Origin: JAEZBP01 sp963832725
Lineage (GTDB): Bacteria; Myxococcota_A; Polyangia; Polyangiales; Sandaracinaceae
Direction of reading: 5' to 3'
NCBI GenBank assembly: GCA_963832725.1
Contig: CAWHVG010000002.1
Coordinates: 248,001 to 312,000, forward strand
Length of the DNA stretch: 64,000 nucleotides
The position numbers were made by a program, and so were the translations under genes. Within the stretch, counting starts at the first letter, position 1. Each line of letters opens with the position of its first letter. Below, one piece after another: positions 1 to 8,021 of the stretch. Under the pieces are notes generated by a model. It had not been told where the DNA came from, did not search any database, and saw only the letters and a list, made by a program, of their open reading frames with translations.

Positions 1-213
1 GATGCCGGGCTCGCCACCATCCCCGAGGACCCGTCCAGCTTCGGCTCGTTCGCCTGCGGTTCGCTTCGCGTCGCGGTGGAGGAGACCCTCGGCGAAGAGG
101 CCGCGTCCGCCGTGATCATCGGATCTCGGCCCGATCTTCACGCAGGAGAGCACGGCCACGAGCAGCGGTGTGCGTCGTCGCAGAGGCGCTTCGCTCGCTC
201 CGCCTCGACGTGA
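1..213 (+). CDS. C-terminal part of an unidentified protein
   Basis: The reading frame is open from the first base of the window to a TGA at 211-213, so only the last 70 codons are visible. The visible part begins DAGLATIPEDPSSFGSF and ends in a polar, arginine-rich tail. I do not recognise a family. Its end overlaps the start of the next gene by 44 bases, which suggests co-transcription with the receiver-like gene downstream. The last 20 or so residues lie in the overlap and may be poorly conserved. Confidence 0.5.
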   Translation, partial: DAGLATIPEDPSSFGSFACGSLRVAVEETLGEEAASAVIIGSRPDLHAGEHGHEQRCASSQRRFARSAST

Positions 214-967
214 CGCGCCGGTGGTGGTCGTCGCGTCGGCGAACCCCTCGCACGTCGACGCGCTGGTCACGCGGCTCAAGGAGCGCGCGAAGGTGATCGC
301 CGCCTACGACGTGTTCGCGCTCTTGTCGGCGGCGAGCCGCAACGTCACCGGGCCGATCACGCTCCTGCTCGACGACGAGATGCCGGCGATCCGAGCCTCG
401 ACCCTGGCCACGCTGGGGCGGGTGCTGCCGCCGAACGCGCGGGTGATCACCTGGGGCGCCGGCGGCGTGGTGCCGGAGCGCCGGGCCGACGCGCCGTCGC
501 AGCGCTGGATGCCGCTCGGTCCGGTGGAGGACATCGAGGCGGTGGCGGACGTCTGCGTCGCGATGTGGTCCGACTGGGGATCGAGCGCGGCCGATCCGCG
601 CATGCCGGCCGTGGCGCGGCGGGTGGTGGTCGCGCACGACGACGGCGCTTGGCGCGTGCGGGTGAGCCGCATGTTGGCCGAGGGCGGCTACGAGGTGCTC
701 TCGGCGCCGGACGGGTTCATGGCGCTCGAGCGCTGCATCGACGAGTCGCCGAGCGCGGTGGTGGCGGCGATGCAGATGGCGGCGCTCGATGGCGCGCAAC
801 TCGCCGCGCTCCTGCGCAACCGCTTCGGTGACGAAGCGCCCCCCGTCCTGCTCGTCTGCGACGACGGTCTGCCCGAGCCGCCTGCGGGCGTGGTGGCGGT
901 GGTACGCGCGGACGCGGTCGAGACCGATTTCCTGCCCGAGCTCGCGGCCTGGGTCGGCGCGAGCTGA
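170..967 (+). CDS. Response-regulator-like protein with two receiver-type halves
   Basis: The frame encodes about 265 residues from a GTG start. Two similar alpha/beta halves can be seen. The first (residues about 18-110) begins with a hydrophobic strand VVVVASANPSHVDALV and contains an acidic pair in LLLDDEMP, like the phospho-acceptor loop of a receiver domain. The second (about 145-262) begins RVVVAHDDGAWRVRVSRML, has the acidic D-D pocket of receivers, then EVLSAPDGFMALE and VVAAMQMAALDGAQL. In the second half the expected phospho-acceptor Asp is replaced (VVAAMQM), so that domain is probably not phosphorylated. No DNA-binding or enzymatic output domain follows. A role in signalling is inferred from fold-like features only. 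A start further downstream is possible. Confidence 0.6.
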   Translation: MRRRRGASLAPPRRDAPVVVVASANPSHVDALVTRLKERAKVIAAYDVFALLSAASRNVTGPITLLLDDEMPAIRASTLATLGRVLPPNARVITWGAGGVVPERRADAPSQRWMPLGPVEDIEAVADVCVAMWSDWGSSAADPRMPAVARRVVVAHDDGAWRVRVSRMLAEGGYEVLSAPDGFMALERCIDESPSAVVAAMQMAALDGAQLAALLRNRFGDEAPPVLLVCDDGLPEPPAGVVAVVRADAVETDFLPELAAWVGAS

Positions 968-984
968 ACCGCTTTCCCCGTCGC

Positions 985-1088
985 GTCGCGTCGCGTTACC
1001 CTGCGCCGGCCTTCGGTACACCGAGGCCCGAACGAAGTGCAGGGTTCGTGCGACTCGCACGAAACCCGGAGCGGAGCGCGGGCCGGAG
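985..1088. repeat. Palindromic dispersed repeat, family 2, copy a
   Basis: This intergenic stretch folds back on itself around the core CCTTCGGTACACCGAGG (1010-1026). It contains the short inverted repeat TCGTGCG-ACT-CGCACGA near 1045-1061. About 66 bases at 1022-1087 match the reverse complement of 43738-43805 closely, including GCACGAAACCCGGAGCGGAG. The core also recurs at 43799-43819 and 50531-50551. It is therefore a dispersed element, not a gene-specific terminator. Confidence 0.7.
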
Positions 1089-1117
1089 TAGTAGCCGACT
1101 CATTGGGGAGACGAGCG

Positions 1118-1387
1118 TTGGACGAGCTATTGAGCGCGACGGTGCGCCGCACCTACTGCCTGCCGGGCAAGCGGCTTCTCTTGCTGGAGGACACCTACGA
1201 GGGTGGCGTCGAGCAGGGCGATCAGGTCGAAGTGGCGCTGCCCGACGGACGCGCGCTCCGGGTCGCGGTCGAAGGCGTGGCCTGGGGCAGCTCGTTCCAG
1301 GCGGTGAACCCGCCGCTCACGTTGGTGCTCCCGTGGGGCGAGGATCCCGATCCGGAGCCCGGCGCGCGCGTCCGCGGCGTGGCCTGA
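1118..1387 (+). CDS. Small conserved-looking protein, possible beta-barrel
   Basis: An 89-residue protein is read from a TTG at 1118, preceded seven bases upstream by GGGGAG, a good ribosome-binding site. The longer frame from 1037 would run through the palindromic repeat, so I reject that start. The sequence alternates short hydrophobic strands and glycine turns (KRLLLLEDTYEGGVEQGDQVEVALPDG is the central part, broken here for description as RLLLLEDTYEGG then GDQVEVALPDG). It ends ARVRGVA. The pattern resembles the beta-barrel of translation-factor domain 2, but this is only a resemblance. It converges with nth, with one base between the two stop codons. Confidence 0.55.
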   Translation: MDELLSATVRRTYCLPGKRLLLLEDTYEGGVEQGDQVEVALPDGRALRVAVEGVAWGSSFQAVNPPLTLVLPWGEDPDPEPGARVRGVA

Positions 1388-1388
1388 A

Positions 1389-2108
1389 TCAACCCGGCTC
1401 GGCGCCCTTGGACTCGACCAGCCGCCGCTCCCAATCGGCGCGCTCGGTCCAGCGCTTGATCTCCGGCTCCTTCTCGGCGACGGCGCAGATTTCGTTGAGC
1501 GGGCAGCGCTCGCAGCGCGGCTGCTTGGCCTTGCAGACGTAGCGGCCGTGCAGCACGAGCCGGTGGTTGGTCGCGATCCACGACGACTTCGGCCAGAGCG
1601 GGCAGAGCTCGGCCTCGATCTTCACGGGGTCCTTCTCGGTGGCCAGCTCGAGGCGGCGCGACACGCGCGCCACGTGGGTGTCGACGGCGAAGCCGCTGGC
1701 GAGGCCGTACGCGCTGCCGAGCACGACGTTCGCCGTCTTGCGCGCCACGCCGGGGAGGCTGGTCAGCTCCTCGATCGTGCGCGGCACCTCGCCGGAGAAG
1801 CGCGTGGCCACCCCGCGGCTGGCGCCGATGATCGCCTTGGCCTTGTTGCGGAAGAAGCCGGTCGGCTTGACCACCACCTCGACCTCGGCCTGGTCGGCGT
1901 TCCCGAGCGCCTCGGGCGTAGGCCAGCGCGAAAAGAGCGCGGGCGTGACCTCGTTGATCTTCTTGTCGGTGCTCTGCGCGCTGAGGATGGTCGCGATCAA
2001 GAGCTGCCAGGCGTTCGCGTGATCGAGCTCGACCTTCGGCTCGGGGATGGCCCGCGCGAGGCGCTTCCTCACGTCCTGGGCCTGCTTCTTCAGCTCGCTG
2101 GCGGGCAT
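1389..2108 (-). CDS. nth: Endonuclease III (DNA glycosylase/AP lyase)
   Basis: The 239-residue protein removes oxidised pyrimidines from DNA and cleaves the resulting abasic site, the first steps of base-excision repair in the cytoplasm. The helix-hairpin-helix is at residues about 118-130 (LPGVARKTANVVL) with the catalytic lysine at K124. The catalytic aspartate is D143 in AVDTHVARVSRRL. The [4Fe-4S] ligands C192, C199, C202 and C208 show the C-X6-C-X2-C-X5-C spacing of the family. The start at 2108 (MPASELKKQ) is chosen because the upstream in-frame extension is arginine-rich and unlike the family, and the resulting length is typical (about 210-240). No lesion is visible. Confidence 0.95.
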   Translation of the reverse strand: MPASELKKQAQDVRKRLARAIPEPKVELDHANAWQLLIATILSAQSTDKKINEVTPALFSRWPTPEALGNADQAEVEVVVKPTGFFRNKAKAIIGASRGVATRFSGEVPRTIEELTSLPGVARKTANVVLGSAYGLASGFAVDTHVARVSRRLELATEKDPVKIEAELCPLWPKSSWIATNHRLVLHGRYVCKAKQPRCERCPLNEICAVAEKEPEIKRWTERADWERRLVESKGAEPG

Positions 2109-2229
2109 GCGCGGGTCGTATAGCAGCTCGCGGCGACGCCGGGCAGTCCGCTGAAACACCTCGCCGTTCCCCGTCCCGTCCTCCTCGCGGGCGCGGGCGA
2201 ACACCCAGCCGGGCCGTCGCGCTCCAGCC

Positions 2230-2955
2230 TCAGAACATCCCGGCCACGCCGACCACCGCGCCCTGGCCGCGCGCCGGCGCCGTGATGCTCGGCATGACGA
2301 CGACCGACGCATGCGACGAGCCCGCCTTCCGCGTGCCGTGGGAGGTGAGCTGGTAGCCGAGCGCGGCGCCGAGGTTGGTCAGCAGGATGGTGCTCGCGAC
2401 GCCGACCACGCCCGCCAGCGTGGCGTCGACGCCGCTCAGCGCGTAGCCGAGCCCCATCCCGATGCCGGTCCCGAGGTACGCGCCGCCGATCGCCGCGAAC
2501 GCGTTGCCGGTGCCGCCGTGCAGGTCGCTGAAGCCCCACGCGGCCAGCCCGGCACCGAGGGGTGCCGTCGAGACCGCGCCGAGCGACGCGCCGACCAGGC
2601 CGGAGAGAAAGCAGAGGTCGCCGCCCTGGCAGGTGGCGGCGCCGAGCGCGAAACCGCCCAGCCCTCCGACTCCCAGGCCGATGCCCCAGCCGGCCCACGC
2701 GTAGCCGAAGGTCCGGAAGAACCCGACCGAGCGCGTGTCGCGCGGGGAAGGCATCGTCTGGGACGGCATCGCCCCAGAGGACGCGAGCGCCGGCCTCGGC
2801 GTGCTCCAAGGCGAGGTCTGCTGCGCCGGCGCGGGAGGCGGCACCATCACCGTGATGGGCGATCCGAGCTGCGATGCAGGACCCTGCGCCAACGCAGCGG
2901 CCGGGCAGAGGATGACGACGAGGACGAGGGCGATCTGGCGCAGTGTGACACTCAT
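2230..2955 (-). CDS. Secreted/membrane protein with glycine-rich hydrophobic core
   Basis: The 241-residue product starts MSVTLRQIALVLVVIL with a clear signal peptide ending near ALAQG. A proline-rich linker of about 50 residues follows (PPPAPAQQTSPWSTPRP). From residue about 85 there are several glycine/alanine-rich hydrophobic segments, for example WAGWGIGLGVGGLGG and LAGVVGVASTILLTNLG, that look like closely packed membrane helices or glycine zippers. A Cys pair (CQGGDLC) lies in one loop. I do not recognise the family. The long frame upstream of 2955 is a shadow without coding character. The gene is convergent with no partner and diverges from the acyltransferase at 3145. Confidence 0.75.
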   Translation of the reverse strand: MSVTLRQIALVLVVILCPAAALAQGPASQLGSPITVMVPPPAPAQQTSPWSTPRPALASSGAMPSQTMPSPRDTRSVGFFRTFGYAWAGWGIGLGVGGLGGFALGAATCQGGDLCFLSGLVGASLGAVSTAPLGAGLAAWGFSDLHGGTGNAFAAIGGAYLGTGIGMGLGYALSGVDATLAGVVGVASTILLTNLGAALGYQLTSHGTRKAGSSHASVVVMPSITAPARGQGAVVGVAGMF

Positions 2956-3144
2956 GGTGTGTCGCTCTCCAGCAGCCGCTGTGCCAAATGCCCGGCGGCG
3001 ACTTGGTTTGCATGCGTCGGATCGCGTGTCGGATCTTCGCGCCGGGTTGTGTACCTTGATCGTGTCGATGTGTGCCATCGAGTTGCGCGTACGTCGGCGG
3101 GCTTGGCGACCGACCCCCGAGCGGGGTATCAGCAGAGAGAGGGG

Positions 3145-3732
3145 ATGCGATCGGTGAAGAGGTGGATCGGGCGGACCTGGCTGCGCGCGTTTGGCTGGCG
3201 TGAAGAGGGGGAGCGTCCGTCGCCGCCCTTCGTGCTGATCGCCGCGCCGCACACGACCAACTGGGACCTGCCCTTCACGCTGGCGCTCTCGTACGTGTAC
3301 GACCTGCCGATCCGGTGGGCGGGCAAGCACACGCTCTTCGCGTTCCCGTGGGGACCGATCATGCGCGCGCTGGGCGGCGTCGCCATCCGGCGTGATCGCC
3401 GCGAGAACCGGGTGAGCCAACTGGCGGGGCTCTTCCGCGAGCATCCTGGGCTGGTCCTGACCGTGCCGGCCGAGGGCACGCGCAGCCGAACCGAGCACTG
3501 GAAGTCGGGCTTCTATCACGTGGCCCGCGAGGCCGGCGTGCCCATCGTCTGCGGCTACCTGGACTACGCGCGCAAACGCGGCGGCTTCGGTCTGGTGCTC
3601 GAGCCGACCGAGGACGTGCGCGCCGACATGGACCGGATTCGGGCGTTTTACGCCGACAAGCAGGGCAAGTACCCCGAGCGCTTCGGCCCGGTGCGGCTGC
3701 GCGAAGAGTCGGAAGCCCGCGACGTGGCGTGA
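3145..3732 (+). CDS. 1-acyl-glycerol-3-phosphate acyltransferase-like protein
   Basis: The 195-residue protein belongs to the PlsC-type acyltransferase family, which transfers an acyl chain from acyl-CoA or acyl-ACP to a glycerolipid or related acceptor at the inner membrane. The catalytic motif H-X4-D is present as HTTNWD (residues about 37-42). The substrate motif appears as VPAEGTRSR (about 111-119), equivalent to the family PEGTRS. The start ATG at 3145 has a strong AGAGAGGGG immediately upstream. The protein is shorter than PlsC proper and lacks obvious membrane helices, so the acceptor is uncertain. It stands alone on this strand. Confidence 0.85.
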   Translation: MRSVKRWIGRTWLRAFGWREEGERPSPPFVLIAAPHTTNWDLPFTLALSYVYDLPIRWAGKHTLFAFPWGPIMRALGGVAIRRDRRENRVSQLAGLFREHPGLVLTVPAEGTRSRTEHWKSGFYHVAREAGVPIVCGYLDYARKRGGFGLVLEPTEDVRADMDRIRAFYADKQGKYPERFGPVRLREESEARDVA

Positions 3733-3869
3733 GGCGTGGCGGGCCCGGGAGGGCTTTCGCCGCTTTGGGTCTTGCGCGCTAGTCGCGACGCGCGTCGCTG
3801 GCGTCCGGGGATCTGCGGCTGCCACGCCGATCGAGAAAAATGGTGCGTAATGCCTTGCGCACCCGGCGA

Positions 3870-3884
3870 AGTGGTAATACCACT
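3870..3884. promoter_or_regulatory. Perfect operator-like palindrome upstream of the GMC oxidoreductase operon
   Basis: AGTGGTAATACCACT is a perfect 6-3-6 palindrome, 61 bases before the start codon at 3946. It matches the general TGGTnnnACCA form bound by FadR-type GntR regulators. TAATAC inside it could serve as a -10 box. A second hairpin (GGTGCG to CGCACC) precedes it at 3842-3863. No cognate regulator is encoded next to it, so binding by a particular protein is inference. Confidence 0.45.
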
Positions 3885-3945
3885 GTGTTCGCGGAGCTGG
3901 TTTAGCCACTTTGCGCGGCCCGACACGGCCGGGGAGGAAGAGGCG

Positions 3946-4362
3946 ATGATCGCGCTGGAACGACGGTGGATGAGGGTAGTGCTCTCGAGCTTCGCGGGCT
4001 CGAGCGAGGGGTTCACGGTCCGACCCGACGAGGTGGACTATCTGGACGGGGCGCAGCGCTTCTTGCGCGCGGCCAGCGAGAAGGCCGCTCTCGGGCTGCG
4101 CTTCGCGGTGCTGATGGCCACGACCGCGCCGTTCTGGATGTGGGGGCGCTTCTGCGGGCTCTCGGCGCTCCCGCCCGAGGAGCGCAGCCGGCTCCTCGAC
4201 GAGCTGCTCCGCCACCGATTCTTCTTCGTGCGCGAGCTCGGGCTCCTGCTGAAGCTCGTCGCCTGCATGGCCATCTTCCGCTCGCCCGAGGCCCGCGCTC
4301 GGACCGGTTTCGACCGTCCCGCCCGCGGCGCGCTGAACGTCCTTCCCCGGGAGGCGGCGTGA
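3946..4362 (+). CDS. Small partner subunit of GMC oxidoreductase (putative)
   Basis: The 138-residue protein is read from an ATG preceded by GGGGAGGAAGAGG. It is largely helical by composition, with a tryptophan-rich segment TAPFWMWGRFCGLSALP (residues about 62-78) and a hydrophobic ELGLLLKLVACMAIF near the C terminus. Its stop overlaps the start of the GMC oxidoreductase (TGATG), so the two are translationally coupled. Small helical subunits coupled to GMC dehydrogenases occur in gluconate 2-dehydrogenase-like and cholesterol-oxidase-like systems, and I infer a similar partner or maturation role. I cannot assign the family by sequence alone. Confidence 0.65.
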   Translation: MIALERRWMRVVLSSFAGSSEGFTVRPDEVDYLDGAQRFLRAASEKAALGLRFAVLMATTAPFWMWGRFCGLSALPPEERSRLLDELLRHRFFFVRELGLLLKLVACMAIFRSPEARARTGFDRPARGALNVLPREAA

Positions 4363-5855
4363 TGGGCAGGCTGCAGGATGAAGCGGACTTCGTGATCGTC
4401 GGCACCGGAGCGGGCGGCGCCACCGCCGCGCGGGTCCTCTCCGAGGCCGGGTTCGAGCTGGCGCTCGTCGAGGAAGGCGCGTTCCTGAAGCCCGAGGATT
4501 GGCCTCGCGAGCTGGTCGACGCGATGGCGCTGGCCGTGCGCGGGATGGCCACGCTCACCACGGATTCGATCGTACCCATCCCGCTCCTGTCCGGCCGCTG
4601 CGTCGGGGGGAGCACCGCCATCAACTCGGGCATCATCTGGCGGACCCCCGACGACGTCCGCGACGACTGGCAGGCGCGTTTCGGCCTCCACGCGTTGACC
4701 GGCGAGCGGCTGGACGCCGCGTTCGCGCGCATCGAAGACGAGCTCCGGATCGGCCCGACCGACGCGTCCATCGCCGGCGCGCACAACCTCCTGATGGCCC
4801 GCGGCGCCGCGAAGCTCGGGTTGCCCGGCAAGGTCATCGACCGCAACGCCCCCGGCTGCAAAGGCAGCCAGCGCTGCTTGCAGGGCTGCCCGAACGGCGC
4901 GCGCCAGAGCATGGAGGTCAGCTACGTGCCCAAGGCCGTCGAGCACGGCGCGCGGCTGCACACCCGCTGCAAGGTCGAGCGGATCGTCTTCGAGGGCGAG
5001 CGCGCGGTGGCCGTCCGCGGTCGCGTCAAGGACGAGGAAGGGCGCGCCGCCGGCTCCTTCGAGATCCGAGCGCGGCGCGGCGTGATCGTGGCCGCCAGCG
5101 CGCTCTTCACGCCGCTTCTGCTGAGAAAGAGCGGAGTTCGCCATCCGCTCCTCGGCCAGCGCTTTCAGGCCCATCCGGGCGCGGCCATGGTCGGCGCGTT
5201 CGACGAGCCCGTGCACATGGGCTTCGGCGCCTCGCAGGGCTACGAGGTGCCGATGCGCGAGCGCGGCTTCAAGCTCGAGGCGCTCGGTCTGCCGCCGGAC
5301 ATGCTGGCGGCGCGGCTGCCGGGCGCGGGGCGGGCCTGGCAGGAGCGGGTCGCCGACCTCGGCCACTACGTGCAGTGGGGCGGGCTGGTGAGGATGGAGG
5401 CCAAGGGACGCGTCCGGCCGGGGCTCTTCGACGGGATGAGCGTCCGCTACGAGCCGACTCAGCGCGACCTGGCCGTGCTGAAGGAGGCGCTCTTGACCGT
5501 CGGGCGGCTGATGTTCGCGGCCGGAGCCCACGAGATCTACCCCGGTGTGGTCGGTCTGCCGGAGGTGGTGCGCCACGTGGAGGAGCTCGAGCCGCTCGCT
5601 CGGCGGGAGCTGCGCCGCGGGGAGGCGCACCTGGTGGCCAGCCACCTCTTCGGCACGAGCTGCGCGGCGAAGGACCCGAAGCTCGGCGTGGTCGACGAGA
5701 ACCTGGCGGTCCGGGGCGCGCGAAACCTCTACGTCATGGACGCGAGCGTGTTCCCGACGAACCTCGGCGTGAACCCGCAGCACTCCATCATGGGCGTGGT
5801 GTGGTGCGCCGCCGAGGCGCTCGCCGAGCGGGCGAGCAGTCGCGCCGCCGCCTGA
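4362..5855 (+). CDS. GMC-family FAD-dependent oxidoreductase
   Basis: The 497-residue flavoenzyme has the FAD-binding N terminus DFVIVGTGAGGATAARVLSE (residues about 9-28), the GMC signature region SGRCVGGSTAINSG (about 77-90) and the C-terminal GMC block ending in NLYVMDASVFPTNLGVNPQH, where N-P-Q-H supplies the usual catalytic His region. A cysteine-rich segment CKGSQRCLQGCPNGAR (about 166-181) is typical of the long-chain alcohol oxidase and choline-dehydrogenase-like branch. Such enzymes oxidise an alcohol and pass electrons to oxygen or a respiratory acceptor. The substrate here is unknown. It is coupled to the upstream small subunit and probably under the palindrome at 3870. Confidence 0.9.
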   Translation: MGRLQDEADFVIVGTGAGGATAARVLSEAGFELALVEEGAFLKPEDWPRELVDAMALAVRGMATLTTDSIVPIPLLSGRCVGGSTAINSGIIWRTPDDVRDDWQARFGLHALTGERLDAAFARIEDELRIGPTDASIAGAHNLLMARGAAKLGLPGKVIDRNAPGCKGSQRCLQGCPNGARQSMEVSYVPKAVEHGARLHTRCKVERIVFEGERAVAVRGRVKDEEGRAAGSFEIRARRGVIVAASALFTPLLLRKSGVRHPLLGQRFQAHPGAAMVGAFDEPVHMGFGASQGYEVPMRERGFKLEALGLPPDMLAARLPGAGRAWQERVADLGHYVQWGGLVRMEAKGRVRPGLFDGMSVRYEPTQRDLAVLKEALLTVGRLMFAAGAHEIYPGVVGLPEVVRHVEELEPLARRELRRGEAHLVASHLFGTSCAAKDPKLGVVDENLAVRGARNLYVMDASVFPTNLGVNPQHSIMGVVWCAAEALAERASSRAAA

Positions 5856-6052
5856 GCTCCGGGTGGGGCGAAAGGGAGGCGCGCCGCCGGGCGTTCGGCT
5901 CGGGGCGCGGGGGTGTTCAGACGCGCGGATTTCGTCCGTTCCACGCCCGGGTCCGCTTTTTTGTTCGACCTGCGACCGCGAGCGAGGCACAGTTCGCGGC
6001 CGCCAGCGTGGATCCCGGCGGCGGATCTGCCCATCGCTACCGAGACATACCG

Positions 6053-7825
6053 ATGCGCGTGCCCGACGTTCTCGTGTCGCTCACCGATCAAGGCGTGATC
6101 GACGACGTGATCCGCCCGCTGAAGAGTGGCAAAGAAGCCCAGGTCTACCTCGTGGAGGTGGACGGGCATGAGCGGGTCGCCAAGGTCTACAAGGACGCGC
6201 AGCATCGCTCCTTCAAGCAGCGCGCGCAGTACACGGAAGGGCGGAGGGTCCGCAACACCCGCGACCAGCGCGCCATCGACAGGCGCACCCGCTATGGCCG
6301 CGCCCAGCAGGAAGAGGCGTGGAAGTCGGCCGAAGTGGACGTGATCTATCGATTGCACGCCCACGGGATCCGGGTGCCCACGCCCTACAACTTCATCGAC
6401 GGCGTGCTGATCATGGAGCTGATGTGCGACGAAGGCGGTGAGCCGGCGCCGCGTCTCTCGGAGCTCTCGCTCGACCGGGACGTGGCGCGCGCCTACTTCG
6501 ATCAGCTCCTGCGCGAGGTCGTGAAGATGCTCTCGGCCGGGATCGTCCACGGCGATCTCTCGGAGCACAACGTCCTGGTCGACGCCCAGGGTCCGGTCAT
6601 CATCGATTTCCCCCAGGCGGTCGAGGCGTCGCAGAACCGAAACGCGCGGCAGCTCTTGCTGCGAGACGTGGACAATCTCGGGCAGTTCTTGGCGCGCTGC
6701 GTGCCGGGGGCCCGGCGCATGCCCTACGGCCAGGAGCTCTGGGCGGCGTTCGAGAGCAATCGGCTCACGCCCGATCTGGAGCTGAAGGGTCAGTTCCAGC
6801 GCTCGGACCGTTCGACCAACATGAGCGCGCTCCTCGACGAGATCGCCTACGCCGAGCAGGACGAGCAGAGGCGGCGCCAAGCGGCGGGCGAGCCGGGGCC
6901 GCGTCCGCGCAAGCGCGAAGTCATCATCGAGCCGGTCGGCGGGGCGCGTGATGGTCGGCGTGGCCAGGACAGTGGCCGGCGCGACGGTCGAGGTCAGGCC
7001 GGAGCTCGCGGTGACGGCCGGGGCCAGGGCGGTCCGCGTCAGGGCGGTCCGCGGGGCGATGGTCGTCGTCAGGGCGACTCGCGTCAGGGCAGCGCCGACG
7101 CGCGCCAGGGCGGCGGTCGCGGCGACTCGCGTCAGGGCGGTCCGCGGGGCGATGGTCGTCGTCCGGGCGACTCGCGTCAGGGCAGCGCCGACTCGCGCCA
7201 GGGCGGCGGTCGCGGCGACTCGCGTCAGGGCGGTCCGCGGGGCGATGGTCGTGGTCAGGGCGACGCACGTCAGGGCAGCGGCGACTCGCGTCAGGGCGGC
7301 GGTCGCGGCGACTCGCGTCAGGGCGGTCCGCGGGGCGATGGTCGTCGTCACGGCGGCGAGGGTCGTCGTCAGGGCGATCCGCGCAGTGATGGCCCGCGGT
7401 CCGGCGGCGAGGGTCGGCGCCAGAGCGATCGCGATCTCCGTGCCGGCCCTCCGCGCGAAGGGCGGCGCGCCGACGGAGGACCCCCCGAGGAGCGGCGCGA
7501 CGGCCCCCGGCGTCAGGAAGAGCAGCGTCAGGCCAGGCCGGGCGAGCAGAGCGAAGGGGCGCCCAAGCGTCGTCGCCGTCGCCGCCGTGGCGGTGGGAGC
7601 GGCCAGCCCCAGAGCAGCCAGCCCCAGAGCGACCAGCCTCGGAGCGGCACGGCTCGGAACGACCAGCCGAACGCGCAGCCCGCGAATGCGAGCGCACCGA
7701 GCCCTCGCGAGAGCGGGACGGAGGCTGGCGAAGCCGAGCCGCGCCGCAGGCGTCGTCGCCGTCGCGACGGTGGTGGTGAGGGGGACCGAGCGGGCGGCCC
7801 GGTGAGCGAGGGCGGCGCGGAGTAG
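6053..7825 (+). CDS. RIO1-type atypical protein kinase with RGG-like repeat tail
   Basis: The 590-residue protein has a RIO kinase domain in residues about 1-260: an ATP-loop region RPLKSGKEAQVYLVE, the catalytic loop IVHGDLSEHNVLV and the metal-binding IIDFPQ that replaces DFG in RIO kinases. RIO proteins act as kinases or ATPases in ribosome maturation in archaea and eukaryotes; bacterial roles are poorly known. Residues about 300-590 are low complexity, rich in Arg, Gly, Gln and Asp, with three 31-residue repeats and two clusters of six or more arginines. Such tails usually bind RNA. The start at 6053 has only a weak ribosome-binding site. The tail is far longer than in ordinary bacterial RIO proteins (about 280 residues). 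Confidence 0.85.
   Translation: MRVPDVLVSLTDQGVIDDVIRPLKSGKEAQVYLVEVDGHERVAKVYKDAQHRSFKQRAQYTEGRRVRNTRDQRAIDRRTRYGRAQQEEAWKSAEVDVIYRLHAHGIRVPTPYNFIDGVLIMELMCDEGGEPAPRLSELSLDRDVARAYFDQLLREVVKMLSAGIVHGDLSEHNVLVDAQGPVIIDFPQAVEASQNRNARQLLLRDVDNLGQFLARCVPGARRMPYGQELWAAFESNRLTPDLELKGQFQRSDRSTNMSALLDEIAYAEQDEQRRRQAAGEPGPRPRKREVIIEPVGGARDGRRGQDSGRRDGRGQAGARGDGRGQGGPRQGGPRGDGRRQGDSRQGSADARQGGGRGDSRQGGPRGDGRRPGDSRQGSADSRQGGGRGDSRQGGPRGDGRGQGDARQGSGDSRQGGGRGDSRQGGPRGDGRRHGGEGRRQGDPRSDGPRSGGEGRRQSDRDLRAGPPREGRRADGGPPEERRDGPRRQEEQRQARPGEQSEGAPKRRRRRRRGGGSGQPQSSQPQSDQPRSGTARNDQPNAQPANASAPSPRESGTEAGEAEPRRRRRRRRDGGGEGDRAGGPVSEGGAE
7043..7321 (+). repeat. Three 93-bp tandem repeats inside the RIO kinase gene
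   Basis: The unit encodes 31 residues beginning GGPRGDGRRQGDSRQG. It occurs at 7043-7135, 7136-7228 and 7229-7321, with a partial fourth unit after that. The units differ at only a few positions. The unit length is a multiple of three, so the frame is kept, which argues that the repeat is selected as protein. Confidence 0.8.
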
Positions 7826-7850
7826 CTTCGCGAAGCGCGCCGCCGCGCGC
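7826..7850 (+). terminator. Possible stem-loops after the RIO kinase gene
   Basis: Directly after the stop codon lie GCTTCGCGAAGC and GCGCGCCGCCGCGCGC, two GC-rich self-complementary stretches. There is no T-run, so rho-independent termination is only possible, not shown. Confidence 0.3.
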
Positions 7851-8021
7851 GATTCTCGACCGATGTCGCCCTCTCGGCGCCTGCCCTCCAGGCCGGTCAC
7901 GTCCGCCGCCGGGCGCCGAGGAGCGCCGCGATCCGAAGCGCTTCGTAGAGCACGGGGACGAGGCCAGCGCCGGCCGGCGGTGCGTTGCGCAGCCGCGCGA
8001 CGCGCTCGATGGTGCTGGCCC

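Noticed and set aside
5729..7900. 723-codon open frame on the minus strand over the RIO kinase gene
   Set aside because: It mirrors the real gene and is rich in threonine, alanine and arginine as expected for an antisense shadow of RGG repeats. It has no recognisable domain.
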